A DNA stretch of 23,745 bases from the NCBI GenBank assembly GCA_003648455.1, contig QMPG01000010.1, positions 1 through 23,745 on the forward strand. The letters are read 5' to 3'. Numbering within the stretch: the stretch's first letter is position 1; each line of letters begins with the position of its first letter. The position numbers and the translations under genes were made by a program. Below, in pieces: positions 23,679 through 23,745 of this stretch. Source of the stretch: Bacteroidota bacterium. GTDB lineage: Bacteria; Bacteroidota; Bacteroidia; Bacteroidales; B39-G9. Below the pieces are notes generated by a model that saw nothing but the letters and a program-made list of their open reading frames with translations, ran no database searches and was not told the origin of the DNA.

Positions 23679-23745
23679 TTCAATGATAATATTGTTTTAA
23701 ATTATTTTGAAATATTACATCGTTAGCTTTATTAATACTATTAAC

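Overview
The window looks like a piece of chromosome from an AT-rich member of the Bacteroidota, probably Bacteroidales-like or an uncultured relative. The grounds are the strongly A/T-biased codons and intergenic DNA, a single-chain SecDF fusion, almost no Shine-Dalgarno sequences, and several matches to the Bacteroidota -7 promoter box (TAnnTTTG) at sensible distances from starts. Most of the window is ordinary housekeeping and metabolism. No phage, IS transposase, CRISPR, rRNA or tRNA gene was seen.

Layout. (1) Positions 1-4002, minus strand: a four-carbon acyl-CoA cluster in transcription order thiolase, NAD-type 3-hydroxyacyl-CoA/ACP reductase (SDR), a strong hairpin terminator, a sodium/solute (monocarboxylate-type) symporter and a CoA-transferase cut by the window edge. 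Together they could import a short hydroxy or keto acid such as 3-hydroxybutyrate or acetoacetate and convert it to two acetyl-CoA; synthesis in the other direction is possible. (2) 4214-4885, minus: AlkD-type DNA glycosylase. (3) 5140-6605, plus: a structured leader with a possible short upstream ORF, a saccharopine dehydrogenase-family protein and a bidirectional terminator shared with trmN6 (minus). (4) 7445-9788: LysE/RhtB exporter (plus), then LolD-like ATPase and a CaCA sodium/calcium antiporter (minus). (5) 9923-15247, minus: secDF with its own terminator, a retropepsin-like protease, a DUF456 membrane protein and a YbhN/LPG-synthase-like membrane protein, with inverted-repeat elements in the gaps. 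(6) 15408-18746, plus: rsmA, mgtE and a D-serine dehydratase/D-threonine aldolase-like enzyme. (7) 18916-23432, plus: a coiled-coil membrane protein of unknown function, a lipoprotein S9 peptidase, and a Fic AMP-transferase-type protein preceded by an operator-like inverted repeat.

The most noteworthy non-coding structure is a pair of small inverted-repeat elements sharing terminal sequences (14197-14285 and 23441-23580). The second is flanked by a perfect 6-bp direct repeat, the signature of a recently inserted MITE-like element. A nine-copy heptanucleotide array follows it at 23616-23678. I did not find a convincing new multi-gene system; the best leads are the MITE family, the leader of the saccharopine dehydrogenase gene and the Fic operator.
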